In this document: piece after piece, positions 21,771-52,900 of the stretch | Layout: every line of letters starts with the position of its first letter | Position numbering within the stretch: the first letter of the stretch is position 1 | DNA from: Dama dama | Lineage: Eukaryota; Chordata; Mammalia; Artiodactyla; Cervidae | DNA: 64,000 nt | Assembly: GCF_033118175.1 (NCBI RefSeq) | Contig: NC_083685.1 | Coordinates: 124,814,501 to 124,878,500, forward strand | Direction: 5' to 3' | Program-made: the position numbers and the translations under genes | Notes under the pieces: generated by a model | What the model was told of the DNA's origin: nothing | The model's database searches: none | Seen by the model: only the letters and a program-made list of their open reading frames with translations

Positions 21771-22232
21771 GGTTCAACAAGGAACTGCCCTTGAGTCCCT
21801 TAGTGTGGTCCTGGAAAGGATCTGTCCTGTCCACCGCCTGGGAGCAGCCCTAACAATGCGTTCACATGGTCACATGTGTTTTATGAAACTTGCAAAAGTT
21901 GGACACTTAAGCCAGAATGGGTTAAGCCTGCTATCTTGCTCCACTCAGACTTCCTCTTCATCCCATTTCCCCTCCTGTCATGAGGCCTCAGTGTGGCCAC
22001 AGCATGATGTGTTTATAATCCTGTGTTTTAGTTCTTACACAGGGCCTCCAACACAAGCCTTCAGGCTCCACAAAACCAGCCTCTGTCTCCGCCACCCATC
22101 GGGGTCGTGCACTGTTGTCCCACCTTCCCTCTTATGGTACTGACAGCAACTGTTCTTGCACACCCATTATTGTGTGAGTTTTCTCTTTTTTTTCCTCTCT
22201 TTTTGAAATGTATTATCAACATTTAAAATGCA
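21771..22232. other. Intergenic DNA, nothing recognised
   Basis: Holds a 124-codon open frame (21769-22143) that matches no family I know and overlaps no conserved motif; it is not called as a gene. Confidence 0.4.
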
Positions 22233-22360
22233 TACAGTAGGGACCTCCCTTGTGGTTCAGTGGTTAAGACACCGTGCTTCTGCTGCAGGGGACACGGGTT
22301 AGATCCCTGGTGGGGGACCTGAGATCCCACATGCCACATAGCCAAAAAATAAATAAAATG
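22233..22360 (+). mobile_element. CHR-type SINE
   Basis: From 'gggacctcccttgtggttc' through 'gggttagatccctggtggg' to an 'aaaaaataaataaa' tail. Confidence 0.8.
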
Positions 22361-22391
22361 TGCACAGTAAACAAACAGTATAAAAGAGCAT

Positions 22392-22580
22392 GAAACTGAA
22401 GTCGCTCAGTCATGTCTTTTCGACCTCATGGACTGTAGCCTACCACACTCCTCCGTCCGTGGGATTTTCCAGGCAAAAGTAATGGAGTGGACTGCCATTT
22501 CCTTCTCCAGAGGATCTTCCTGACCCAGGTCTCCTGCATTGTAGGCAGACGCTTTACCATCTGAGCCACTAGGGAAGTCC
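22392..22580 (-). mobile_element. Bov-tA-type SINE with 13-bp target duplication
   Basis: Antisense Bov-tA flanked by perfect repeats tataaaagagcat at 22379-22391 and 22581-22593. Confidence 0.85.
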
Positions 22581-22819
22581 TATAAAAGAGCATACAATGC
22601 ACAAAAAGTAATCTGCCAACCCTAATTCCCAGAACTGAGCTTCAAAGGAGTAATGCCAAAAAGGATGCCTGGTGGATCTTTCAAGAGACTTAATACCTAG
22701 ATCTTATTTTTTAGACAAATGTAAGTTTATTTACACACCATTTGTTCAGATGAACCTTAGCATTCTTTTCATTTCAGCACACAGAATTTGACTTCAACAA
22801 CTGCATAGATTGCATGTGT

Positions 22820-23136
22820 GGATTTTTTTTTTTTTTTTTTGGCTGTGTCAAGGACATAGGGTGTGCCCTGCCTTTACCACCTGGTGGCTCAAACGGTAAA
22901 GAACCTGCCTGCAATGCAGGAGGACCCGGGTTTGATCCCTAGGTCTAGAAGATCCCAGTATTCTTGCCTGGAAAATTCCACGGACAGAGGAGCCTGGCAG
23001 GTTATACAGTCCATGGAGTTGCAGAGTCAGAGACGACTAGGAGACTTTCACTAACTCCCTGACCAGGGATGGAAACCCTGACCCCTGCAGTGGAAGCACG
23101 GAGTCTTAACCACTGGACCTCCAGGAAAGTCCCATA
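22820..23136. mobile_element. Antisense CHR SINE interrupted by a sense Bov-tA
   Basis: The outer antisense CHR begins with a T run and 'ggctgtgtcaagg' (22820-22855) and resumes at about 23053 ('aactccctgaccagggatgg') to end 'ccactggacctccaggaaag'. The inner Bov-tA (about 22872-23050, plus strand) runs from 'cctggtggctcaaacgg' to 'gagacgactagg'. Confidence 0.75.
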
Positions 23137-23866
23137 TGTATGGAATTTAACCTCACCTTCAAGGGCAGATTTCATCATGTCCCCTGATGTACTACTTCAT
23201 CGCACTTGTCCTGCAACGTCCAACCCGGTTTTGCACTAGATCTTATAGAAAACTGTTACCTGCTACATAATATTTTCTAGTTTTGACCCTTAATCTAGAA
23301 AATCTCACTCAAAACGAAAGTCAAGCAGGTGGATCACAAAGTTGGCCACCACGTGTCAGAAAATTAGCAGTGTGCTTCAAATCAAACTCTGATCCCTTAA
23401 AATCAATGATGCACCACCACCCCCCCTCGTCCCGCTCCAACTCCCACTCCAATTTCCGGGAAAGACTCGCCTGGGAGGTGGGGGAAGTTTACAAAACTAC
23501 AGCGGCCGAGCGGGGACTGCACAGTGCCGGGTCACTGTGAGTCAGCTTTAAGCACTCGGTCTCGCACTGTGCCCAACTGCATTCAGTTACTCCCAGTCTG
23601 GTTTAAATCTTCGAGCCTGGAAAATGCTGGGAGGGCCGGGCGGCAAAGCCATAATGTTTTAGAGGGAGCAGCGCCACCGCGAGGCCAGCTGCGGTGGACG
23701 CGGCGATGAGATGCAGGCGCTGGGCTCGGGTTCTCCTCCCCGCACCGATTCTCACTGCCCACTTCGGAGGGTCTGGGTTTGATTTCATGGGAGCGATCGC
23801 AGTTTTTCCTGACTCTTCTCTGCCAAAACAGAGACTGGTCTTGCACTCATCTGTCTGGCTCAGTGA
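23137..23866. other. Distal upstream region of WBP2
   Basis: Unique DNA that becomes GC-rich after about 23430. It contains an AP-1/NF-E2-type site TGAGTCAGC at 23538-23546. No gene was recognised on either strand. Confidence 0.45.
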
Positions 23867-23940
23867 TTACTCAAGGTGGCGGGGGGCGGGGGGGGGGGGG
23901 GGGTTACTCAAGGTGGCGGGGGGCGGGGGGGGGGGGGGCG
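23867..23940. repeat. Tandem 37-bp duplication with long G runs
   Basis: Two units of about 37 bp (from 23867 and from 23904), each starting ttactcaaggtggc and followed by runs of six and about fourteen to sixteen G. The plus strand is strongly G-quadruplex-prone. Exact run lengths may contain sequencing or assembly error. Confidence 0.85.
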
Positions 23941-24139
23941 GAGCAAAGTCATATAAGAAGTTCTCCCCAAACGTTTGCAGACGGAATGAAGCCGCCCGTT
24001 AGTGATCAGCGCTCCTACAGCTGGGGCAGGTTACAATCCCCATCCTGTGGGTATGAGCTTTTGCCTCCAGCGCCTTTACGATTAATTCCTCTGTGGCGGA
24101 CCGAACTGTTCTTTCGGCTCCCTGGGAGGACCGAGTAGA

Positions 24140-24489
24140 GGTGGGGATTATGTAACTCGTGGAGTCAATCGGGGCCTGTGGTCTCGGAGACTACAAGTTC
24201 CAGAATGAATCCTTCCGCTAGCGTGTAGGGAGAGGTCGGGGTTGAGGGAGCGTTGCCTTCTGGGAGTTGTAGTCTCGAGCTTGTTTGTGACGCAGGCGCA
24301 ACCGGGGAGGGGGAGGCGGGCGAGGCCGTAAACTATTAGCACGTGACGCCCGGGATCAGGCGGTAGGGCCAGCCTCCGCACGGGAGCTGTGATTGGCTGG
24401 CGCTTATCCGAACGACGCCACCAGGGGCGGACCGAAGAAGGGCGCAAGCGCACTGCGTCGCCAGGCTCGGGACCCTTTTCCGAGGGACT
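24140..24489 (+). promoter_or_regulatory. WBP2: WBP2 CpG promoter
   Basis: CpG-rich, TATA-less region before the start codon. It holds two inverted ACTACANNTCCC-type (THAP11/ZNF143-like) elements (24190-24206 plus; 24255-24273 minus), an E-box CACGTGAC at 24340-24347 and an inverted CCAAT box (ATTGG, 24392-24396). The set is typical of a housekeeping promoter. The transcription start is not determined. Confidence 0.6.
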
Positions 24490-31134
<6,645 letters not shown>

Positions 31135-31340
31135 TGACTTGGGGTGGTGCCTCCCAGTTTCCCACGCAAGCCCGGAGCCCGCCGGCTTCCTGAGCCGTCC
31201 CGTTGGGGGGCGGGGGGCACCCCCCTCGTCCCCATCCTGCTCTCAAAGCTTCTGCCCATGGAGGGACTCTCTGGCCACCTCCTCCGCCACAGTCCAGCTC
31301 TCTGATTGTGTAGACACTTTATCCCCAGCCTCACAAGCCC

Positions 31341-31430
31341 TGCCTGCTCCCGCCCCCGCCCCAGGCGCCCTGCCTGCTCCCGCCCCCGCCCCAGGCGCCC
31401 TGCCAGCTCCCGCCCCTGCCCCAGGCGCCC
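31341..31430. repeat. 30-bp minisatellite, three units, in WBP2 3' UTR
   Basis: Units at 31341-31370, 31371-31400 and 31401-31430. The first two are identical; the third differs at two positions. Each unit contains the Sp1-like cccgcccccgcccc. Confidence 0.95.
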
Positions 31431-32021
31431 CGCCAGGCCCCACTCACATTCCGTCTGCCCTCCTCTGTGCCTGGCTGAGGAGGGCCACCTGCCCGCCAAC
31501 TGTCCACCTGCATTCCGTTCCCAGCCGGCCTCGTCCCTTCACGCTCACCTTCCCGTCCCTGCCTCGTCCTGGGTCTTCCTCTCGCCTCTTCTTTCCTTTG
31601 GAGTTTCCCACCAGCCGCCGGGAGTGGGTGGCCTGAGGGCAGCCGTGGCTGGGGGCAGCGCCCCTCTGCTGCCTCACCGGTCTTTCTGGAATTTGTTTCC
31701 GTTCACCTCTCCTTTCCCTCTAGAAGGGGCCTCTCAGACTGGAACTGGAGAATGCATGTCCATTTGGGGGCCACCGGGTGGGCTGGGAACCAGCCCCCGG
31801 GGCCCGGCCTGGATGTTGACCGTGACCTCTTGCCAGCCCCTCAGCTTGCCTTCTTCCCTTTAAGCTTCACGCCTGGTTGGCAATGTGTCCCCTAGATGCA
31901 CTAAAATTTTGCTCTCACTTGCTCCTGGACTGGCTGTGAAGAGAGGAGATGGTTATTTAAAGAGGATTCCCTATTTATTTGACAAAAAAAAAAAAAAAAT
32001 TCAGTTAATATATTAATGTGA

Positions 32022-32027
32022 AATAAA
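32022..32027 (+). terminator. WBP2: WBP2 polyadenylation signal
   Basis: AATAAA followed by a T/G-rich stretch (ctgtttgcaccttgatttg). Confidence 0.88.
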
Positions 32028-32045
32028 TCCTGTTTGCACCTTGAT

Positions 32046-33149
32046 TTGTCTGCTCAAAATGTGAACTAGTAAAAGTGAAGTGACTGGACCCCTGTCTGGC
32101 TCTGTGTGGTGAGGGAGGCACTCTTGGGAAGGGGGGCTGTCTGGCCTCCTTGTGGAGGCGGGGGAGGCCCAGGGCCGTGGTGTTCCCTCTCGCCTGAGAG
32201 TCCCTTGTTCTCTTGACCTATTTGGGCCCAGGATGCTGAGGCCTCTCCCGTGTCCGTCTCACGGGGGTTGCTCAGCAACAGGTCCACCCACGGAGTACCC
32301 CCGGGCCCAGCAGCTGCCCAGGTGGGAGGCCTCGGACAGGAGCCGGGCTGGATGGGTGTTCGCTCCACGCCTGGTGTGGTCACTGCCCTGCCCTGAGGTC
32401 ACTGCCCCGCCCTCCTTGGAAAGAGCCTCGGTGCCTGAGGCCAGGAAGGGCGGGACATGGCCACAGCCCACGTCCAGGCCTGCACCCCTGGGACCCTGAC
32501 CTGGAGGGAGGCTCTGGATGTGGTGGGGCCCAGCCTAGCCTGAAGCATCCATGGTCCTGTGCCTTCTGGACCAAGTCACCTCCCCAGCCCCTTCCTTCTG
32601 GCCAGCCCTGCCCAGCAGCCCCGGGCTTGGCGAAACCCTCTGCAAGGGCATTTGAAGAGGGCGCCCTCCCTGTGGGGACAGGGGCCGTGCAGCCGTCCCT
32701 GCCCGGCACAGCCTGGTCCCGTCAGCTCAGTGGAATGTCACCTGTGGGGCAGAGCAGGTTGAGCAGTTGGCTGGTCCCGGAGAGACGCCTCTCCGGGGAC
32801 CCCACCCTGTGCCCTGCCCACCCCCCACCCCAACTCCAGGTCTGCGGCCCATTCCGGGGAAGCTGTGAGTGAGGACCCATCGGCCAGGTGGGCCTCCCTC
32901 AGTCACCCGGGGGGGGGCTGCTGTCCCCCGGCCTTCATGCTCCTTGCTGGACGGTGCTGGACCCTCCCCAGGGCCCCTGTGTGGGAGGCTGTGGCGAGGC
33001 AGCCCCGCCCCCCACCCCCCCAGTCTGCCTCTGTCTCCAGTCCTCCCAGCTTCCTCCCAGCATCCCAGCCAGCCCCAGGGAGGAAGGTGCAGGGGCCAGG
33101 GAGCCAGGGGCCCTCACCCCAAGGTGGTGAAACCCTGACCTGACCCTCC
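32046..33149. other. WBP2-UNC13D intergenic spacer
   Basis: About 1.1 kb of GC-rich single-copy-looking DNA with no repeat and no supported gene. The open frames on both strands are GC-bias artefacts. Confidence 0.6.
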
Positions 33150-33269
33150 CCCCGGGCCTGCCCTTCCTTCCCCCTCCCCTGGAACCGGGTGGCAGCCCCG
33201 GGCTCTTTGCATAACCCTGCGGCTTCACTATCTTCCCCCAGGCGGAGGGGAAGGGCAGGGCTGGACACC
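33150..33269 (+). promoter_or_regulatory. UNC13D: UNC13D proximal promoter / 5' UTR region
   Basis: No TATA box. A purine/pyrimidine tract (ccttccttccccctcccc, about 33162-33179) can serve ETS/PU.1-type or Sp1-type factors. CTTTGCAT at 33205-33212 matches the octamer in 7 of 8 positions. Both fit a blood-cell gene, but the assignment is inference. Confidence 0.4.
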
Positions 33270-47239
<13,970 letters not shown>

Positions 47240-47777
47240 CGGTGGAGGCTCGGTGCCTGGGGGGGGCGGTCTGGGTTCTCCTTCCACAGTGCAGCCCTCC
47301 CGCCTGGCCTAACACCCTAGAAGGGCCCTTTGGGTCTGGGGAGCCCCAGCATGTGGGGGCTCCTGCTGCCAGAGCCGGGGCCCAGTGATGGGAGCCCGGT
47401 TCACAGTATTTATACTCCCTTCCTCCTCCCTCTGGTCCTGGCCTCGGCATTCCCTGCAAGCCCCGTCCTGGGGTGGGGTGACAGCGGTCTGCTTCCCTCA
47501 CCCCTGCCCCCCTCTTGGGGAGAAGTTCCTCTGGCAGAGCAGTTCTCGGCCCCTGTCTCCTGTTCTAGCCGCTGGGGTGGGGGGCAGGCTCCTGGGGCCT
47601 GTTCTTCAGCATCCGTGGTGGGGAGAACCTCGGTCCCCTCCTGAGAGGCCTGCCGGCACCCAGGCTGAGGAGCCAGGAGCCAGGGACCTTCTGGCTCCGA
47701 AGTGTGAGAACTGGCGGGCTGCTGAGGACCACTCCTCCTTGGGACAGTGCCTACCACCTAGAAACTGTCTTAGCAAA

Positions 47778-47783
47778 AATAAA
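47778..47783 (+). terminator. UNC13D: UNC13D polyadenylation signal
   Basis: AATAAA about 540 bases after the stop codon. The cleavage site is expected near 47805-47830, where a gtgttgg stretch follows. Confidence 0.8.
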
Positions 47784-47829
47784 CTAACAATCTGCTGTCC
47801 TCTCACCAAACATAAAGTGTTGGCCTGCA

Positions 47830-48690
47830 GTAGGGCCTGGGTTACAGTCAGGTTGTGCAAACTCCCTCCTCAGCCCTCAGGAGACCTTGAGCTGCCCCGA
47901 TCCTGGAGCCCGGCCCACCCCTCACCCCCCCATTACAGAGCAGCGAGGTGGGTGTGGAGGTAACTGACGCCACGGCAGGGGCTGGGGCAACTGGGACCAC
48001 TTGCATTTTGGCTGAAGGCTTCAAAGAAACCAGACATAGCAGGGTGTGTGGCCTGTGCCAGCACAAGGCCTGGCGCTCTCCTGAGAGCACCTGGAGTCGG
48101 GGGCCTCTCCCAGGGCAGGCTGAGCCCGAGGCGCCGCTCTGAACGGCAGGGCTTAGAGGAAGGGCGCCCCAGACCTGCCTAGGGGAGTGGCCCACACTGG
48201 GAGTCAGAGCCTGGGGCTCACTTGTCATTCACTTGCCCGTAGTTGAGTCACTTAACCTCTCCGAGTCTGCAGAGGGGTATCAGAGAAGGTCATCTCCAAG
48301 GCTCCGGGCAGCCCTGTTCCCCTGAGGCAGGGGGAGGGAGGTGGCCTGAAGGCTCGGTCAAGGGACAGGCCCACCCTTCTTTTGATGCTTTTATGAGCAG
48401 GCACTGTCTGTTCTGAGCAACTACTAGGGGCCTTGTCTTCTGGAAGACAGTTAACTACACCAGTTGCCACTTACAACAGAGCTCTGACGAGTCCTCTGGC
48501 CTGGGCGGTCTCCGGGTCCAGGACTAAAGGCCCCAGCAGGCCTGTGTCAGAGAACACGCCGTCCAGGAGCCTCGAGCAGCCCTTGGGCCTGGGTGGGATG
48601 GCCAGGCTGGGCGCCGGTCCAGTGCACAGTCGAGAGGCCCTCATTTAGGGCCCCGCTCTCCCGCACCCCCATGTAAATAAGCCGCCATCA
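47830..48690. other. Tail-to-tail spacer between UNC13D and UNK
   Basis: Single-copy-looking DNA between two converging genes. A possible antisense MIR remnant lies at about 48195-48290 ('gagtcacttaacctctccga'). No gene recognised. Confidence 0.55.
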
Positions 48691-48701
48691 CAAGTTCATA
48701 T

Positions 48702-48707
48702 TTTATT
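48702..48707 (-). terminator. UNK: UNK polyadenylation signal
   Basis: TTTATT on the plus strand gives AATAAA on the minus strand, 1.23 kb beyond the UNK stop. It is the first such signal after the stop found in that direction. Confidence 0.75.
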
Positions 48708-49746
48708 TTCCAATATGTTTGGAGCTTTGATTTTTGCATTTTTGTAAAAAAGTTTTCACTTGATTCATTGAAAGCCCTTTCGTGCTAAGCCCAAGGTGGG
48801 ACCTGGGCCGGGCCAGACCCTCTGCAGCCCTCTCGCTCCCACCCCAGACAACCCCCCATGCGGGGGGCGGGGTGGCCTCCCTCTGCCCACTCTGCCCTCC
48901 CACCCCTGCTGCATCTCTCTGTACAGAACAATTTTTAAAATGGAAGCTAAGACACAATATACATTGGACAGGCACGCACACACATGCACACGGGCGCCTG
49001 CCCCCCACCGGGGCAGGACGTCAGCTGCACTCAGAGAGCACCACGGAATGCATACAGGGCCCTGCCTTGGTCCTCACGGTCCGCAGCTCCTCCCCGCCCA
49101 CTGCCCTGCTAGCTGCCAGGGGGAGGGCTGTGCAGGGGTGGGGTGGAGAGGGCAGTGCCAGCCTCCAGGTGCCCCAGGGCCAGGGAGGCCACTCCAGGAG
49201 CCCAGGGCTGGGGGGAGGGCTGGGGAAGACCCCGGCCTCAGGTACCTGAGGGGTAAGAACGCCTGGGCTTTGCCCCTCGAGGAGCGTCAAGGGCCCAGGG
49301 TCGGGAGTGGGGCTGGCCCCACAGCTTTGGCCTGCCAGCCCGGACTAAATACACATTTGGTAAACCTAGGAGCTCGGCGGGCGTGGACCCCCTCTCAGCC
49401 TCACAGCTGGGAACCAGGGTTGCCCCCGGGTTGTCCTCACTCTGGCGCTCGCCCTGGCCTGGGAAGGCGGGGTGAACAGGGCCTGCCCTGAAGGCTTGTC
49501 CCCTCCCCTCGGCCCCCTCTAGCTTCCCACCCTGACCTGCTCAGGCCCCAGGAAGAAGTTAAAAATAGTTAGTTCCTACATAAAAAAGAGACAGAAACAA
49601 ATTCCCTGCCAGAAGGCTGGTGGGAGAAGAGGGGACTTTGTCTCTGCAGCAGGAAAGGTAGGGAACGGGCAGGGGGAGAACTGCAAAATAGTCTTTTTCT
49701 TTTAAAAAGTGCTTGGTAAGTCTGTTTTAAAGTGTGTGTCTATATC

Positions 49747-49754
49747 TATGTACA
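49747..49754 (-). promoter_or_regulatory. UNK: Pumilio response element in UNK 3' UTR
   Basis: The minus strand reads TGTACATA, a perfect match to UGUANAUA in RNA. It lies about 180 bases after the UNK stop codon. Binding is inference. Confidence 0.45.
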
Positions 49755-49817
49755 GATATACACACAGACACTGTTCACACGCTGGCTGCCCACGCATACC
49801 TGCACACGTACAGAAAT

Positions 49818-49880
49818 GTATACATATACATAATCATATACATATACATACATACATACATACATATATATATATATACT
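49818..49880. repeat. (TACA)n/(TA)n simple repeat
   Basis: A tract of catacatacatacata and tatatatatata inside the UNK 3' UTR, so it is transcribed as UAUG/UA repeats. Confidence 0.9.
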
Positions 49881-49934
49881 TTAAAAAGTCCTAGGTGAGA
49901 AGCTCTGAGCCAGGCCGGGGCCAGGCCTGCAGGG

Positions 49935-52900
49935 TCACGACTGGAGGGGATGGGCCCGGCCCGGCTGGCAGACGGGGCACTCACTGCCCTCGGCACAGAG
50001 CTCACACAGCACGGCGTGCTGGCACGGCAGCACGGCGCGGTTCTGCTCCTGACACTTAAGGCATTTCACCGACTGCATGTGGAACACGGCCTGCGGAGGA
50101 AGGGACACCGGTCACCGGCCTGGCCCACAGCCACCAGGAGCTCCCTCAACTCTCACTTCAGCCCCTTCGGGAGAGGAAACTAGGGCAGAGAGCTCTAGAG
50201 CCTGCTCACAGCCCCCCAGGAGGGCAGGGTCAGAGGCCAGGTCCATCGCCTTGAGGCATCTGATCTCTGCTTGCAGCTGCCAGAGGGCCCAGTGGGGCCC
50301 GGTGGGGTGGGGGAAGGTCAGGGCTGCTCTGCAGCTCCCACTGGGTCAGACTTTTCCTTGCACCGAGGCTTCCTGCCTCTTGTCTTGTTAGATCTTGTAG
50401 TGACCCTAGGTCCCCCGTGAGGACTCTTGGGTCTGGACAGGGTACCGCTGGGCCTGAGGTGACAGGGCCAAGTGTGGGGCCTGGCTGCCCGAAGTCCAGT
50501 GAAGGGAAGAAAGCTCTTCCCTGCTAGGTCATGCTCCCGGGACCCAGCAGGGCACTGAGGAACGCAGACAAGAGCCCTGGGGACCTAACATTCTGGAACG
50601 TCTGCTGGCGTGCAGAGCTCACAGGAAGGGAAGTGGTCAGGATGAAGCCTAGGGCACAGGCGCACTGATGCAGCTCAGCTCAGGCCTGCCCTCCAAAGAG
50701 CAGGGGTGGGCCCTGGCGCCCCCCACCTCCACTCTCCCCTCCCCAATGACGTCCTCCTCCGAGCTCCACTCCAGTGCGGGCGTCCCGGGTCAGCTCGGCC
50801 GGGGCAGAGGCTCTCGGGAGGAGGGTGGCCAGCCCTGAGCGGCAGGGACCCATCCGGGTCCCAGCCTTGGCCGAGGCCACCGCGCAGCCTCACCCGTGCC
50901 CCCCGGGGTGCTGACCTTGTCCACTTGCTCCAGGTGAGCCCGGAGCCGCTTCTGGAGAGCGTGGAGGGTGGAGAGGGAGAGGGCCTCCAGGCCCGGGAAG
51001 GCGGGCAGGGCCTGCGGGTCGGGGCCCGAGTGCAGCCGCTCCAGCTCGTCCCGCAGCTGCTTCACCTGCGCCTCCAGGGCGTCCCGCTGCTCCCGGGCCC
51101 GCTCGCACTCCGCACCCGCCGCGCTGGCCCGCTCCCCGGCCTCCTCTGCCTCCTTCTTCCAGGCATCACAAGCCTGTGGGCCCAACACGCAGCACCTTGT
51201 CACGATGGCCTGCTACCCTTCTCCCCTGCCCGAGTGCGTCTCTGGGGGCCCGTGGGGGCCACCGTGGCTGCGGGGCCTGCTGGGAGCTGGGGCAGGTGTC
51301 TGGGAAGGGGGGCAGGGAGGAGGGCTGATGCTGCCTGCAGAAAAGAGAAGTTTCAGGGCCTGCGAGAGACCCTCTGTGGGCAGGGCAGGGGGCCAAGCCC
51401 AGTGGAGCAGGGGAGTGCCAGGCGGAGCTGGCCAGCACCTCGAGGGGCGACCAGGCTGTGGCCCATCTCAGAACCTAGAACCCTGACCCAGAGCTCACGA
51501 GTCAGGGCTTCTGGGGAGAGGCACGCAGTACTATGGGGCCAGGCCAAATGAACAGCTTGGAAAGGGGATACCAGGCCTGTGATACCAGCCACCCCAGGGT
51601 CCCAACTGACAAGGCGAGTTTTTCCACGGGGCAGAGAATAAACAGCCACGTTTCTGCCCTGCACTCCAGGACCCCTGGCTCCCCCAACCCCTGCACCCAC
51701 TCCATGTAAGACAGGCTCCGGCTGAATGCCCTGGGCCCTGGGGAAGGCGGGTGGGCCTGGGAGCTCAGTACCTGCTTGGCCTGCTTCCAGGACTCCTCCC
51801 ACTGCTTGATGGTGCCGTTGGCTTCATCCAGCTCCTGCCGAAGCCGGGCCAGCTCGGCAGCCCCCGGCCCTGACAGGAAGGCAGGGGAAGTGCCTGGGGA
51901 GAAGCTTCCAGAGGCAAAGTGCTCCCAGATGCTGCTGTTCATCCCATTCAGACCTGCCCCAGGAAGGGGAGGGCCATCAGCGCTCTGAAGGGCTTTGGGC
52001 CCGGGCCCTGTCAGTCCTGCCTGGGGGCTCCCGGGGGCTGTCTGTGCCAGGCTCCAGTAGTGCCAGGCTGTGAACTTCACAGGGATGTGTAAGTGCCACC
52101 TGTTACTTCTGCATCTCAGCATCCCTGTCTGTAAAGTGGGGTTCCCCTCACTTGCCTCCCAAGGTGATTCATGGGACTGGGGAGAGCAGCCGGAGAGCAC
52201 GGTGATTTGTGATCCCCACTTTACTGTCAGGTTAGGAGAGCCTTCTTGTGATATGAAGGCCCAGGAGGAGATTAAGGAAAGCAAGACACAGGTCAGAGCC
52301 TCAGATGATGGCAGAGCTGGAGCAGGAAGAGCTCAGGGAGCCTTGGGCCTAGCCCCCTTGTTTTACAACGAGTAAACTGAGATAAAACATGTTGCCAGGA
52401 ATCACAGGAACAGTAAGCGGGAGAGCCAGTACACAGTCGGGACATCTGGCTCCAAAGGCCTGCGCTCTGCGATAAGCTAAGCCATGTGCTCACCCAGCGC
52501 CATCACCTGCTCAGCCCTCACCTGGTCATTCGGTGGGTGTTTGCTTAAACAGACTGGTTCCAAATCGGGAAAGGAGTACGTCAAGGCTATATATCGTCAC
52601 CCTGCTTATTTAACTTATATGCTGAGTACATCATGAGAAACGCTGGGCTGGATGAAGCGCAAGCTGGAATCAAGATTGCCGGGAGAAATATCAATAACCT
52701 CAGATATGCAGATAACACCACCCTTATGGCAGAAAGTGAAGAACTAAAGAGCCTCTTGATGAAAATGAAGGAGAGTGAAAAAGTTGGCTTAAAACTCAAC
52801 ATTCAGAAAACTAAGATCATCGCATCCGGTCCCATCACTTCATGGCAAATAGATGGGAAACAGTGGAAATAGTGTCAGACTTTATTTTTTGGGCTCCAAA

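Larger units (their letters stand above)
48690..49934 (-). other. UNK: UNK 3' UTR
   Basis: From the stop at 49935 to the polyadenylation signal. It includes an AT-rich simple repeat (49818-49880), a Pumilio-type element (49747-49754) and a GC-rich body. No other gene is seen in it. Confidence 0.75.
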
